Positions 9,326 to 18,590 of a stretch of 64,000 bases of DNA are shown one piece after another; the stretch's first letter is position 1, and each line of letters starts with the position of its first letter. Below the pieces are notes generated by a model, which saw only the letters and a list, made by a program, of their open reading frames with translations, did not search any database and was not told the DNA's origin. This stretch comes from Bacillota bacterium (GTDB lineage Bacteria > Bacillota > Clostridia > Saccharofermentanales > Fastidiosipilaceae), in NCBI GenBank assembly GCA_023388435.1, contig JAEWGG010000033.1, positions 62,001-126,000 on the forward strand, in the 5' to 3' direction. The position numbers and the translations under genes were made by a program.

Positions 9326-9380
9326 AAAGCCCCCAGTCCCTGAACGACACACTACAGGTCCAGGGACTGGGGGGCTTTTT
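9326..9380 (+). terminator. Terminator downstream of the TRAP remnant
   Basis: AAGCCCCCCAGTCCCTG-type arm (9326-9342) pairs with CAGGGACTGGGGGGCTT (9361-9377) around a ~19-nt loop, followed by TTTTT. It probably served the original TRAP operon and shows that the 3' end of that operon was kept intact. An A-run upstream would also allow use by the minus-strand gene at 9472. Confidence 0.85.
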
Positions 9381-9471
9381 GCCTTCCTTCCAGCCTTAAG
9401 CACAGGTTGCAGGCAGATCTTCCATGAAGGCCGCAGTCGCAGCCGTGGCGTATTTACTGCCCTGGCTTTTC

Positions 9472-10866
9472 TTAAGCCCCGGCCTCTGCTGCCTCCTCAG
9501 TCTGGGGGATGATGCGCAGTCTCGCGATGCGCTTTTCATCCATGGCGAGGACCTGGAGGCGGAACTTCCCGAAGTCCACGCTCGGCCGCTCGTCCTCATC
9601 GGGGATGCGGTCCAGGCGGTCCAGGACGAGGCCGGCGATGGTGTCGGCGTCCACCTGATCAGCGTCGACACAGAAGCCTTCGACGTGGGTGCAGATCTCA
9701 TGGAGCTCTGTCAGGCCCTCGACATCGTAGCTGCCGTCGCTGTTGCGCACAATCTCGGGGTGCTCGTCGTCGAATTCGTCCTGGATATTGCCGACGATCT
9801 CTTCCAGCAGGTCCTCCATGGTGACCAGGCCCGCAACACCGCCGTACTCATCGATGACGATGGCCATGGCTTCATGGCGTTTTTGCATCTCGCGGAAGAG
9901 GGCGTCGACGTGCTTGCTCTCGGGGGTGAAGAGGGGCTCGCGCATCAGCTTCGTGACATCAAATATCTTGCGGTCGTATTTGGAGATGAAGTAGAGGAGG
10001 TCCTTAATATTGAGGATGCCGACGATGCGGTCCATGTGCTCCTCATAGATGGGGATGCGGGTGTAGCCCTCCTCCTTGGCCAACTGCAGGACCTCATCAT
10101 AGCTGGCGTCGATGGGGAGACCGGAGATGTTTTTACGATGCGTCATGATCTCCGAGACTTCCTTGTCATTAAACTCGAAGACATTCTGGAGCATCAGCGA
10201 CTCCTCAGTCAGAATTTTGCCGGAGTGGAAGCCTGCCTCAATCATCATGCGGATCTCTTCTTCCGTGACTTCAGCCTCCTCCTTTTGCTGCTCAATGTGC
10301 AGGGCCTTGAGGACAAGATTCGTACTGAAATTCAAAAATTTGGTGAAGGGGCGGGCGATGATGTCACAGACCCGAATGGTGGAGAGGGCCAGGCGTGAGA
10401 CGGCCTCGGGATTATTGAGTGCGATGCGCTTCGGAACCAGTTCACCAAAAATGAGGGTGACGTAGGCTGTGATCAGGGTGACCAGCACAATGCACAGGCC
10501 GCGCAGGCCGTGGTACTGAGCTGCAGGATCAAGAGCGCGATAGAGCATGTCGCCGAACTGGTCTCCGGCAAAGGCCGAGGACAGGAAGCCAGCCAGGGTG
10601 ACACCCACCTGGATGGTGGCGAGAAAACTGCCAGGATTTTCCAAGATGCGCAGGGCCCGTCGGGCGAAGCGGTCGCCCTCCTCAGCCTTGTGTTTCATTC
10701 GGTTGGCATTGAGGGTGATGATGGCCATCTCGGAAGCGGAGAAAAAACCGTTAATCAGGATGAGAATCAATACGAGAATAATGCTCAGCAGCCAGGATCC
10801 AGAGCCTGGAGCCAGTGCTGCCATGAGCACGTGACCTGAGGGGCATAACCAGCCAACAGCGTCCAA
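9472..10866 (-). CDS. CNNM/CorC-type (HlyC/CorC family) membrane transporter with CBS domains
   Basis: Integral membrane protein of 464 residues, probably a Mg2+/divalent cation transporter or regulator. In order: a DUF21 transmembrane domain (about four hydrophobic spans, NGFFSASEMAI near its start), a CBS pair (EIMTHRKNISGLPID ... VGILNIKDLL) and a C-terminal CorC/HlyC ion-binding domain (VIDEYGGVAGLVTMEDLLEEI; DADTIAGLVLDRL). The start is taken as TTG at 10866 because AGGAGG (10881-10876) sits 9 bases upstream. An ATG at 10824 has no good ribosome site, and the frame stays open upstream to an ATG at 10956 without one. A good promoter lies about 150 bases upstream. Confidence 0.88.
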   Translation of the reverse strand: MDAVGWLCPSGHVLMAALAPGSGSWLLSIILVLILILINGFFSASEMAIITLNANRMKHKAEEGDRFARRALRILENPGSFLATIQVGVTLAGFLSSAFAGDQFGDMLYRALDPAAQYHGLRGLCIVLVTLITAYVTLIFGELVPKRIALNNPEAVSRLALSTIRVCDIIARPFTKFLNFSTNLVLKALHIEQQKEEAEVTEEEIRMMIEAGFHSGKILTEESLMLQNVFEFNDKEVSEIMTHRKNISGLPIDASYDEVLQLAKEEGYTRIPIYEEHMDRIVGILNIKDLLYFISKYDRKIFDVTKLMREPLFTPESKHVDALFREMQKRHEAMAIVIDEYGGVAGLVTMEDLLEEIVGNIQDEFDDEHPEIVRNSDGSYDVEGLTELHEICTHVEGFCVDADQVDADTIAGLVLDRLDRIPDEDERPSVDFGKFRLQVLAMDEKRIARLRIIPQTEEAAEAGA

Positions 10867-11021
10867 AAAAGTGATCCTCCTATAGTCCCTGTGCGCGTTG
10901 CGTCTACGGGGCGTCGTCTTGACGCGGTGGGAGGCCGCTTGGCTGGGCCGTCTCAAGTACCGTTCCGGTGCGCTCCACAGGCGGGGTGCCGCTTAGGCAC
11001 ATACATGTAGATATAGGTGCA

Positions 11022-11050
11022 AATATAATATAAAAATCCTGGTAAATCAA
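11022..11050 (-). promoter_or_regulatory. Promoter of the CorC-type gene, with long leader
   Basis: On the minus strand TTGATT (plus 11045-11050), a 17-base spacer and TATATT (plus 11022-11027). Transcription would begin near 11015, leaving a roughly 150-base leader before the TTG start. The leader is GC-rich and could be structured, but I recognise no known riboswitch in it. Confidence 0.6.
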
Positions 11051-11101
11051 GAAAATTCCGTTACGTCCATCGCGACCAAGGCCGCGGCACAGAGGCCATA
11101 G

Positions 11102-12040
11102 TCAGGGCCAGGGCAGGTAGGGGAGACCGAGGGCTGAAGACAGGAGGAAGTAGACGCCGAGCAGGGGGAGGTAGAGCAGCGTGCTGAGGAGGACAAACTG
11201 ACTCGCGAGCTCGGGATAGAGGCCGTACTTACGGGCCAGGACAAAGCTGTTGACCGCGGTCGGAGCCCCGAAGAGAATGAAGGCCACGCTGCCCTGGAGT
11301 GGGGACAGGGGGAGGCAGGCGGCCAGGGCCAGGGCGCTCAGAGGATAGAGGAGCAGTTTTAAGAAACAGACGCGCAGGTAGGACGCGAGATGACGGCGCT
11401 GGGGCAGGCTCTGGAGGTTGTAGCCCATACAGAGTAGGGCCACAGGGGAGGCCAGGTCCGCAATCTGATTTAGAGGCCGCTCCCATCCAGTCTGGGGAAA
11501 GGGGAAGAGCAGGCAGGCCAGACCCGCATAGACGCCGATCAGAAGGGGCGAGCGGAGGATGCGCAGCAGGACCTGGCGACGGCTCTGCTGGGCCGAGCAG
11601 ACCTGCTCGTAGAGACTGATGGAGTAAAAGTTATAGAAAAACTGACTGAGTCCGGTCATCGCACCTGCCAGGGCTATGCTGCTGGGACCGTAAAGCGCCT
11701 GGAGTAGGGGGAAGCCCATGATGATGAAATTTCCGCGGTAGGCGGCATTTTCCTCCACACAGCGCTGCTTCGGATCGCGGACCAGGAAACGCAGGACCAG
11801 GTGGTTACAGAGGAGATGGGCGCTGAAAAGCAGAAAAATATAGCCCAGAAAGAGGGGGCTCATCTGCTGGATGAGATTGGGGGCACGAAAGCTCAGCGCG
11901 ATTTTCAGGGGGAAAAAGAGGCGAAAGCAGAGCTGGTTCAGCTCCTGAACCGAGTCCTGGCTGAGCCAGTGCCAGCGGCGCAGGCAGTGGCCCAGACCAA
12001 TGAAGACCAGCATGCCCAATAGGGCCTGGATTACGTGCAT
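11102..12040 (-). CDS. AEC family transporter (auxin efflux carrier / malate permease type)
   Basis: 312-residue membrane protein with about ten hydrophobic spans in the two five-helix halves typical of AEC proteins, which export or exchange organic acids. Recognisable: the N-terminal LLGMLVFIGLGHCLRRW, NAAYRGNFIIMGFPLL and the family's end-of-domain GAPTAVNSFVLARKYG. The ATG at 12040 is chosen because GAGGAGG lies 6 bases upstream; the longer frame to 12136 has no ribosome site. Single gene; substrate unknown. Confidence 0.87.
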   Translation of the reverse strand: MHVIQALLGMLVFIGLGHCLRRWHWLSQDSVQELNQLCFRLFFPLKIALSFRAPNLIQQMSPLFLGYIFLLFSAHLLCNHLVLRFLVRDPKQRCVEENAAYRGNFIIMGFPLLQALYGPSSIALAGAMTGLSQFFYNFYSISLYEQVCSAQQSRRQVLLRILRSPLLIGVYAGLACLLFPFPQTGWERPLNQIADLASPVALLCMGYNLQSLPQRRHLASYLRVCFLKLLLYPLSALALAACLPLSPLQGSVAFILFGAPTAVNSFVLARKYGLYPELASQFVLLSTLLYLPLLGVYFLLSSALGLPYLPWP

Positions 12041-12198
12041 CGTTAGCCTCCTCACGGAAGAACCCGCCCTCCAGTGTAAAAGAGCAGTTCTGTCTACTGG
12101 ACACAAGCATAAAGTACCGCAGGCCGCCCTGTCCACGGAAGGCTGAGCTTGAGGGCGCAGTATGAAAAAAATTTTTTCGGAAATAGGGGAAAAGTCCC

Positions 12199-12228
12199 TT
12201 GACAGCCCCCCGGAGTCACTGCTAGAAT
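12199..12228 (+). promoter_or_regulatory. Promoter of tRNA-Arg
   Basis: TTGACA (12199-12204), 18-base spacer, TAGAAT (12223-12228) with an extended -10 TGC just before it. The tRNA begins 24 bases after the -10 box. Confidence 0.8.
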
Positions 12229-12251
12229 ATCCCTCGTTGCTACAAGCACAT

Positions 12252-12328
<77 letters not shown>

Positions 12329-12332
12329 GAAG

Positions 12333-12363
12333 AGGAACTACCCCAGTGGTGGTTCCTTTTTTT
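12333..12363 (+). terminator. Terminator of tRNA-Arg
   Basis: AGGAACTACC / GGTGGTTCCT stem (one G-U pair) with a 5-nt loop, followed by TTTTTTTG, 5-6 bases after the CCA end. Confidence 0.9.
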
Positions 12364-12614
12364 GTCCCCTGGGTCATCGTTTTCTGTAGGTGTATACATC
12401 AGCTACCAGTAGTTTCGAGCTGGAAGCGGATTAGCTGTATTTTCGTAGCATCCACCTGCCAGTGGCCGAGGGCGCCCCGTGGACTGCCTGTTCAGCGCCC
12501 GCGGACTGGGCTTCCACGTCCCTGGAGCGCTTAAGGCCAGATCCAGGATCGCCGTTGAGAACTGGGCTTGTGCTAGAATTAATGAATAAAATCAGAACAA
12601 AAGCGGAGGTGCCT
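12364..12614 (+). promoter_or_regulatory. Leader and probable promoter of pgi-rsmA
   Basis: The only clear signal in this 251-base stretch is an extended -10, TGC-TAGAAT (12571-12579), 36 bases before the pgi start. A TTGAGA hexamer lies too close (13-base spacer) to be a good -35. No gene is supported here, although the frame is open. Confidence 0.5.
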
Positions 12615-13955
12615 ATGCTGCATTTCGTCGAGAAGAATTGCCGTCCCTTCCTCGCTGAGGGTGAGGCCGAAAGAATTGAGGCCCAGGCCGAGGCGGCCCG
12701 CCAGACCCTGCTCTCCGGCAGCGGCTACGGCAGCGATTATCTGGGCTGGCTCAGACTGCCTGAGAACTATGATCGGGAGGAATTTGACCGTATTTTAAAG
12801 GCGGCGGAAAAAATTCGTAGGGACAGCCAGCTCCTCGTCGTCGTCGGCATTGGCGGCTCTTATCTGGGAGCCCGGGCGGTCATCGACAGCCTGAGCTCTC
12901 CCTTTGCCAGTCTGAAGAAGGCTGCCGGAGGCTGCCAGGTCGTCTATGCCGGAAATCAGATGAGTGCCAGCTACCTCCGGGAACTGATGTCCGTCCTGGA
13001 CGACTATGAGGTCTCTGTCAATGTGATTTCCAAGTCTGGAACCACAACTGAGCCTGCCATCGCCTTCCGCATTCTCAAGAACTATATGGAGCAGCGCTAT
13101 GGCCGCGAGGAGGCGGCCCGCCGCATCTACGCCACCACGGACCAGGCCCGTGGTGCCCTCCTGGGTCTGGCAAAAGAGGAGGGTTATGAGCGCTTCGTTG
13201 TGCCTGATGATGTCGGCGGTCGCTATTCCGTGCTCACCGCAGTTGGCCTCCTGCCCATCGCCGCGGCCGGTCTGGACATTGAGGCCCTGATGGCGGGGGC
13301 GGCCGAAGAGGCCCGGCAGCTGCTTAATACTGGGGGCCTGGACAATCCCGCCCTCCGCTACGCCGTCTGCCGCAACCTCCTGCACCGCAGGGGCTATAGC
13401 ACGGAGATCCTCGTCAACTACGAGCCCGCTCTACACTACATAAGCGAATGGTGGAAGCAGCTCTACGGGGAGTCCGAGGGCAAGGACGGGAAGGGAATCT
13501 TTCCCGCAGCAGTGGACAACAGCACAGATCTTCACTCCATGGGACAGTACATCCAAGACGGTCGCCGCCAGCTCTTCGAGACCGTCTTGCGCCTGCGGGA
13601 GGCCCGGGATTCGTACAGCATCCCTGAGGATCCGCGCAATCTGGACGGGCTGAACTTCCTGGCAGGTATGGATCTGGCCAAGGTCAATGAGAAGGCCCTT
13701 GAGGGTACCGTCCTGGCCCATGTGGACGGCGGTGTACCCAACATGGAGCTGCAGCTGGAGCAACTTGACGAGCGGCATCTGGGAGCGCTGATCTACTTCT
13801 TCGAATTCGCCTGCGGTGTCTCGGCCTATCTGAACGGGATCAACCCCTTCGACCAGCCGGGTGTTGAGGCCTATAAGCGCAACATGTTTGCCTTGCTGGG
13901 GAAGCCTGGCTATGAGGAAGAGAGAAAAGTGCTGGAGGCCCGTCTAAATGGCTGA
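12615..13955 (+). CDS. pgi: Glucose-6-phosphate isomerase
   Basis: Interconverts glucose-6-phosphate and fructose-6-phosphate in glycolysis and gluconeogenesis. 446 residues, the usual length for the short Firmicutes type. Conserved segments: VGIGGSYLGARA, VISKSGTTTEPAIAFR (sugar-phosphate loop), VPDDVGGRYSVLTAVG, LYGESEGKDGKGIFP and STDLHSMGQYIQDG. ATG 12615 is preceded by GCGGAGGT at 4-5 bases; the frame is open upstream to about 12462 but that extension has no ribosome site and no similarity to the family. rsmA overlaps its stop by 8 bases, so the two are translationally coupled. Confidence 0.95.
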   Translation: MLHFVEKNCRPFLAEGEAERIEAQAEAARQTLLSGSGYGSDYLGWLRLPENYDREEFDRILKAAEKIRRDSQLLVVVGIGGSYLGARAVIDSLSSPFASLKKAAGGCQVVYAGNQMSASYLRELMSVLDDYEVSVNVISKSGTTTEPAIAFRILKNYMEQRYGREEAARRIYATTDQARGALLGLAKEEGYERFVVPDDVGGRYSVLTAVGLLPIAAAGLDIEALMAGAAEEARQLLNTGGLDNPALRYAVCRNLLHRRGYSTEILVNYEPALHYISEWWKQLYGESEGKDGKGIFPAAVDNSTDLHSMGQYIQDGRRQLFETVLRLREARDSYSIPEDPRNLDGLNFLAGMDLAKVNEKALEGTVLAHVDGGVPNMELQLEQLDERHLGALIYFFEFACGVSAYLNGINPFDQPGVEAYKRNMFALLGKPGYEEERKVLEARLNG

Positions 13956-14943
13956 GGCCGAGTTCGGGACGAGCCCGCGCAGGGCCTTTTCTGAGCGTCT
14001 GACCCAGGCTGGCTTCAGCTGTCTGAAGCGCCTGGGTCAGAATTTCTTGTATGAGCCTGAGATTCTGGAGGGGCTGGTTCACAGAGCTGGCATCTCGGAG
14101 GGGGACTGGGTTCTGGAGATCGGCGCGGGGGCGGGGACCTTTACTGCGGCCCTGGCCAAGGCGGTAGGGGCGGACGGCCTCGTGCTCAGTTACGAGATTG
14201 ACGGACGCCTGGATTCTCTGCTCCGGGAGGTCCAGGAGGCCCAGCCGCAGGTCGAGCTCATCATGGCCAACGCCCTGGAGGCGGACTTCCAGGCCGACAT
14301 CTGGGCGGCAGCCCGGAGTCGCGGCCTTGCCGCGCCGACTGGGGTGCTTCGGGTGGCGGCCAATGTGCCCTATTACGTCAGTTCGAAAATCATCCGCAGC
14401 TGTCTGGCCCAGCTCCCGGAGGCCAGGAGCTACAGTTTTTTGCTGGACTCGGCGATGGCGGAGCGCCTCCTGGCGCAGGCGGGAAAAGGCAAGGCCTACG
14501 GGCCCCTCGCCGTTTTTATCACCCTGCAGGGCCGCATTGAAAAACGCTGGCGACTTTCCCCGAAGTGTTTTTATCCCGCCCCCCAGGTCGATTCACTACT
14601 CTTTCATATTGAATCCTATAAGCCTGGTGAGCTGGAGCCGGAACGTGAGCAGCTGAGGCTGGCTCTGAGGCGGAATTGGCAGGCTTTTCAGCTTTTTGTC
14701 GACAGCCTCTTTCGCCAGCGGCGCAAGCAGTTAGAGGGGGTCCTATCCCGCATGGGAGATTCGGATCAGGAGGCGGGTCCGGGGACGAGAAGCCTGTCTG
14801 AACTCTTGGCGGGCCTGGGACTCAGTGGCCGCGAAAGGGCGGAGGACCTGGATCCCTGGCGTCTGGCGAGCTTATATCTGGCCTGGACTGGCGAATCTGG
14901 ATGGCCTGATAAAAGTGGATTAATTGAGAAAAATAAAAACTAG
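13948..14943 (+). CDS. rsmA: 16S rRNA (adenine1518-N6/adenine1519-N6)-dimethyltransferase
   Basis: RsmA/KsgA dimethylates two adjacent adenines near the 3' end of 16S rRNA late in 30S assembly. 331 residues, somewhat longer than the usual 270-290. Motifs: RLGQNFL at the N terminus, VLEIGAGAGTFT (SAM motif I), NVPYY (variant of the catalytic NLPYY) and PKCFYPAPQVDS. It overlaps the end of pgi by 8 bases. Pairing with pgi is not the most common context (ksgA is more often next to rnmV), but the identification is clear. Confidence 0.94.
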   Translation: MAEAEFGTSPRRAFSERLTQAGFSCLKRLGQNFLYEPEILEGLVHRAGISEGDWVLEIGAGAGTFTAALAKAVGADGLVLSYEIDGRLDSLLREVQEAQPQVELIMANALEADFQADIWAAARSRGLAAPTGVLRVAANVPYYVSSKIIRSCLAQLPEARSYSFLLDSAMAERLLAQAGKGKAYGPLAVFITLQGRIEKRWRLSPKCFYPAPQVDSLLFHIESYKPGELEPEREQLRLALRRNWQAFQLFVDSLFRQRRKQLEGVLSRMGDSDQEAGPGTRSLSELLAGLGLSGRERAEDLDPWRLASLYLAWTGESGWPDKSGLIEKNKN

Positions 14944-15028
14944 CACAGAGATTTATATAGAACACAGTTGAAGTCTTGTTGAAGCCGACCGCATCCACTC
15001 TTTGCAATTGGAGAGCAGCGAAGTGATT

Positions 15029-15062
15029 AAAAAAGGCAGAGACCCTGACAGGTCCCTGCCTT
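15029..15062 (-). terminator. Terminator of the tmRNA gene
   Basis: On the minus strand AAAGGCAGGGACC / GGGTCTCTGCC pair around a short loop and run into TTTTTT, directly after the tmRNA CCA end. rsmA converges from the other side and may use the same hairpin. Confidence 0.85.
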
Positions 15063-15067
15063 TAGTT

Positions 15068-15446
15068 TGGTGGAGATGAGGAGAGTCGAACTCCTGTCCA
15101 GAATCGTGTCCGCCGAACGTTCTCCGGGTGCAGTATGTGTTAGAAGTATTCCTCTTGGTACGGAGGCCACACACCGCCTTGTACCGCCAGTAGCTTCATG
15201 AATGAGCCAGAACCGCAAAGCTTAGGCCCCAGCTGTCTCCGCTTAACCTCCGACGGAGCAGGTCTGCAGTTGACGTCCGACTGTCCTATGGCAGATCACA
15301 GAACCGGACGGGAGGCTGTTTAAGCAGCCGCCAAAGCGTAATTATCGTTGGCAATTACTTGCTCTTGCGCGTTTTTTAAGTGGCCAACGCGCATCCACTA
15401 CCCGCTTATTCGACCTCGACAACCCTGTCGAAACCAGTACATCCCC
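15068..15446 (-). ncRNA. ssrA: tmRNA (SsrA)
   Basis: Rescues stalled ribosomes by trans-translation. One-piece tmRNA of about 379 nt. The 5' end GGGGAUG pairs with CAUCUCC before ACCA (one G-U). The conserved UGGUUUCGACAGGG follows the 5' stem, and the T-arm region CAGGAGUUCGACUCUCCUC precedes the 3' end. The tag-encoding region near 15320-15350 reads GCC AAC GAT AAT TAC GCT TTG GCG GCT GCT TAA, giving the tag ANDNYALAAA if the resume codon is GCC. The first base of the tag is inferred from the preceding AGUAAUU. Confidence 0.95.
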
Positions 15447-15467
15447 CTGTATTACGCTTGCCCACTT

Positions 15468-15496
15468 AATATATAATATATTCTTTTAAAAGACAA
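15468..15496 (-). promoter_or_regulatory. Promoter of the tmRNA gene
   Basis: On the minus strand TTGTCT (plus 15491-15496), 17-base spacer, TATATT (plus 15468-15473), about 22 bases before the mature 5' end. It lies back to back with the ynbB-like gene, whose ATG is at 15539. Confidence 0.7.
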
Positions 15497-15538
15497 GTTT
15501 GACGCATGAGAGCCCCTGTTTCTGAGGGCGGAGGAACG

Positions 15539-16855
15539 ATGGACATACAAGAGCGCTGGGGCATTGACCCCAATCTGTGGGCCCTGGCCTGGGAGGTGGA
15601 GCAGGCCCTGGAAAAAGAGGGAATCTGGCCCCGCATTCGCCAGATTCGTGAGACGAATCAGCTGAGACTGCTCCACGCCTTTCGGGAGGCCAAGATCAGT
15701 GAAGCGGGCTTCAATTACCCGACGGGCTACGGCTACGATGATCTGGGGCGGGAGCGGCTGGAACAGGCCTTTGCGGCACTGATGGGGGCGGAGCAGGCCC
15801 TCTTGCGCGTTCAGCTGAGTTCGGGGACGGAGGCCCTGGCGACGGCCCTGTTTGGTGTTCTGCGACCAGGGGATTTCATACTTTCGCTGACCGGCCTGCC
15901 CTACGATACTCTCTACGCGACCATCGGTCTCGACGCCGAGGGGAGGAGCTGTCGCTCGGCGGACAACCAGGGCTCCCTGGCGGACTTCGACATAGGTTTT
16001 GAGCAGCTGCCCCTCCTGGACTCAGGGGAACTGGATATGCAGGGTTTTGAAGCCTGGTTGGAGGCGCGCAGGGCCGCGGGACTGAGCCTGCCAAGACTCT
16101 TGTACTTCCAGCGTTCCCGCGGCTACAGTGGTCGCCGGGCCCTGCTGCGCGCAGATCTGCAGCCGGCCCTGGCCCGCTGTCACCAGCTGCTGCCCGAGGC
16201 CATCTGTTTCGTGGACAACTGCTACGGTGAGTTCACGGATACGGAGGAGCCTGGACATTGGGGGGCGGATCTGATGGCAGGTTCGCTGATTAAGAATCCA
16301 GGAGGTGGCCTGGCTCCCAGTGGTGGCTATATCTGTGGCCGGGCGGACCTGGTCCAACAGGCTGCAGGACGGATGACGGCCCCTGGCGTGGGGGCGGAGA
16401 TCGGCCCCTCGCTGGGCTTCAACCGCATCCTGACTCAGGGCCTCTATCTCGCGCCGCACGTGGTGGGCGAGTGTCTGCTGGGACTTACTTTTGCCGCCCG
16501 CTTCTGTGAGGAACTGGGCTTTGCCACAGCGCCGCTGGCGGAGGAGCGCAGGGGAGATATCATTCAGACCTTTTGCTTCCCGACGGCTGAGGCCATGGTT
16601 CAGTTCTGCCAGTCTGTGCAGGCGGCCTCCCCGGTTGACAGCTTTGCGAGGCCCCTTCCGGCCCCCCTGCCCGGCTATCGGGATGAGGTGATCATGGCGG
16701 CGGGGACCTTCGTCCAGGGGGCGTCCATAGAGCTCTCGGCAGATGGCCCGGTCTGTCCCCCTTACAGGGTCTATGTACAGGGCGGATTGGTCTACGAGCA
16801 GCTGAAATTGGCCTTTCTCCTGGCCCTGGGTCAGAGCGGGCCCTACGCGTCCTAG
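15539..16855 (+). CDS. ynbB: YnbB-type PLP enzyme (methionine gamma-lyase / 'aluminum resistance' family)
   Basis: 438 residues, fold-type I PLP enzyme of the Met_gamma_lyase/aluminum-resistance family (PF06838). The signature GSLIKNPGGGLAPSGGYI contains the PLP-binding lysine, and FVDNCYGEFTDTEEP holds the cofactor-contacting aspartate. LSSGTEALATALFG forms the phosphate loop. Its exact reaction in Clostridia is not established; a C-S lyase role is assumed from the family. ATG 15539 has GGAGG 4-5 bases upstream; the in-frame ATG at 15506 does not. Confidence 0.88.
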   Translation: MDIQERWGIDPNLWALAWEVEQALEKEGIWPRIRQIRETNQLRLLHAFREAKISEAGFNYPTGYGYDDLGRERLEQAFAALMGAEQALLRVQLSSGTEALATALFGVLRPGDFILSLTGLPYDTLYATIGLDAEGRSCRSADNQGSLADFDIGFEQLPLLDSGELDMQGFEAWLEARRAAGLSLPRLLYFQRSRGYSGRRALLRADLQPALARCHQLLPEAICFVDNCYGEFTDTEEPGHWGADLMAGSLIKNPGGGLAPSGGYICGRADLVQQAAGRMTAPGVGAEIGPSLGFNRILTQGLYLAPHVVGECLLGLTFAARFCEELGFATAPLAEERRGDIIQTFCFPTAEAMVQFCQSVQAASPVDSFARPLPAPLPGYRDEVIMAAGTFVQGASIELSADGPVCPPYRVYVQGGLVYEQLKLAFLLALGQSGPYAS

Positions 16856-16940
16856 CAGGGACGCCTGCGCCCGGTGGGAGGGGGGCGGAGAGAAACGCTA
16901 TAATTAACAGAAATGAGCACTAACGGGGGCTGGTGAATAT

Positions 16941-18590
16941 ATGGCAAAAGATGAGCGAGATACGCAGGATTTGGGTACCAATTTTCGCACTCGCCTCGAT
17001 CAGACAATAAGACAGACGGCGAAGGAGCGCCTGGAGACAGGGGCCGAGGACTATGTGCAGACCGAGATGGAGCGGGCCAGAGCCCAGCTGCAGGCCTTTA
17101 TTGAGCAGCAGGCTCCGGAGTTGGAGGCCAAGCAGCGGGAGTTCGAGGAAACCCGGGAGGAGCGCGCCCGCCAGCGGGAAGTCCTGGAGGCCAGCTTGCA
17201 GTCTGAGAGGGAGCAGAGGCAGCAGGAGGCCGCCGGGGCCCGAGGCACTGTGACGCGCGAAGACAGGGCCCGCCAGGCGGCTCCGCGCCGCCTACAGGCA
17301 CTGGAGCGCCGGCGCTACCGAAGCCGGGCGGCCGTCCTGCTGGGCCTGACCCTCATTCTGGGTCTGCTTTCCTCCTCCGTCCTCCATTTTTACGCCCAAC
17401 CGCGCAGTGCCGAACCGCGTTTTCGCTTTTTTAGCCAGGACCTGCTGGCGGAGCAGTACCCGATTCGCGGCCTGATTGTCCGTGATGAGACGGTCTATGC
17501 GTCGCCCCTGGTGGGCATAGCCCGGCCCCTGCAGACAGAGGGGAGCAAGGTGGCGGTGGGAGAGTCCATGGCCATGCTCCTCAACCCGCGTCTGCAGCTG
17601 GTCTATGAGAAATGGACGGAGGTGGCCCGGGCCCAGGCGGAGCGCCGTCTGGAACTCTTGAACAGCGGTGTGGACAGCGCTGCGGTGGAGGAGAGCTACA
17701 AGCACAGCGAGCAGGAGATCCGCCCCTGGATCGACCTCCTGCGCCAGGATGCCCGCTCGGCGAACCTGCGCCACGCGGCCTCGGTGCACCGCTCCATTGA
17801 GGCGGTCCTCTATCGGCGCAACCAGGAGCTGAGCCACAGTGACTTTCACGATCCTGTTCTGGAGCAGCTGAGCCGCAGCGCGCGGACCCTGGAGGAGCAG
17901 CTGGCCTCCTTGTCCACCCAGGCCCAGGCCTCGGACTCGGGCTATATTTCCTTCATGATGGATGGGCAGGAAGAGCGGCTGACTCCTGACTTCCTGGAAA
18001 ACATCAGCGGGGTGGAGTTGGAGCAGCTCTACGCCCAGGGCAACCAGTATTACAACATCTCGCGCAATCTCAGCGAGGGCCAGCCCGTGTACCGCATCTC
18101 CCACGGCCCAAACCACTACTTCGCCCTGTACAGCGACCAGCTTCCGGCCTGGGCCGAGGAGGAGCGTCCAAGCATCTTTTCCCTCTATCTTCCTCAGGCA
18201 AAAGTTACGGTGGAGAACTGTGTTCTTCAGTCCTATCACTACAACGAGAAGACGGGGCGCAGCATACTGGTCTGCCGCAGTGACAGCCAGGTCGCGGAAC
18301 TCCTGGACCAGCGTGTGCTGAGCGGCTTCCTGGTGACGGGCCACAGCTATGGTTATCGCGTGCCGCTCTCGGCTCTGACTGGCCTGCGCGCTACGGAGCA
18401 GGGACAGGAGGCCCGAATCATGGTGGTATCCCAGGGGCGGACCAGCTACGTGGACGTGCGCATTGTGGCTACGGATGAGACTTTTGCCACCATCGAGGCC
18501 CTCGATAAAGAGGGGCGGAGCATGATCACGGAAGGAGGCGTCTATGTCGAGAACCCCGAATATGTCCAGGCTGGGATCAGCATCGGCTGA
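16941..18590 (+). CDS. HlyD-like membrane protein with long cytosolic coiled coil
   Basis: 549 residues, one transmembrane span (about 133-154, AAVLLGLTLILGLLSSSVLHFY). The N-terminal ~130 residues are cytosolic, highly charged and predicted coiled coil. After the span comes an extracytoplasmic part with a barrel-sandwich-like segment (ASPLVGIARPLQTEGSKVAVGESMAM), a second helical region and a C-terminal beta domain (GYRVPLSALTG). This layout resembles the HlyD-family adaptors that Clostridia often carry next to yggS and sepF. No transporter gene is adjacent, so a role at the division site is as likely as export. A TATAAT at 16899-16904 may be its -10. Confidence 0.75.
   Translation: MAKDERDTQDLGTNFRTRLDQTIRQTAKERLETGAEDYVQTEMERARAQLQAFIEQQAPELEAKQREFEETREERARQREVLEASLQSEREQRQQEAAGARGTVTREDRARQAAPRRLQALERRRYRSRAAVLLGLTLILGLLSSSVLHFYAQPRSAEPRFRFFSQDLLAEQYPIRGLIVRDETVYASPLVGIARPLQTEGSKVAVGESMAMLLNPRLQLVYEKWTEVARAQAERRLELLNSGVDSAAVEESYKHSEQEIRPWIDLLRQDARSANLRHAASVHRSIEAVLYRRNQELSHSDFHDPVLEQLSRSARTLEEQLASLSTQAQASDSGYISFMMDGQEERLTPDFLENISGVELEQLYAQGNQYYNISRNLSEGQPVYRISHGPNHYFALYSDQLPAWAEEERPSIFSLYLPQAKVTVENCVLQSYHYNEKTGRSILVCRSDSQVAELLDQRVLSGFLVTGHSYGYRVPLSALTGLRATEQGQEARIMVVSQGRTSYVDVRIVATDETFATIEALDKEGRSMITEGGVYVENPEYVQAGISIG

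Noticed and set aside
9424..10398. 324-codon plus-strand frame over the CorC-type gene
   Set aside because: Mirror of the CBS and CorC domains in the other strand; the minus-strand product is unambiguous.
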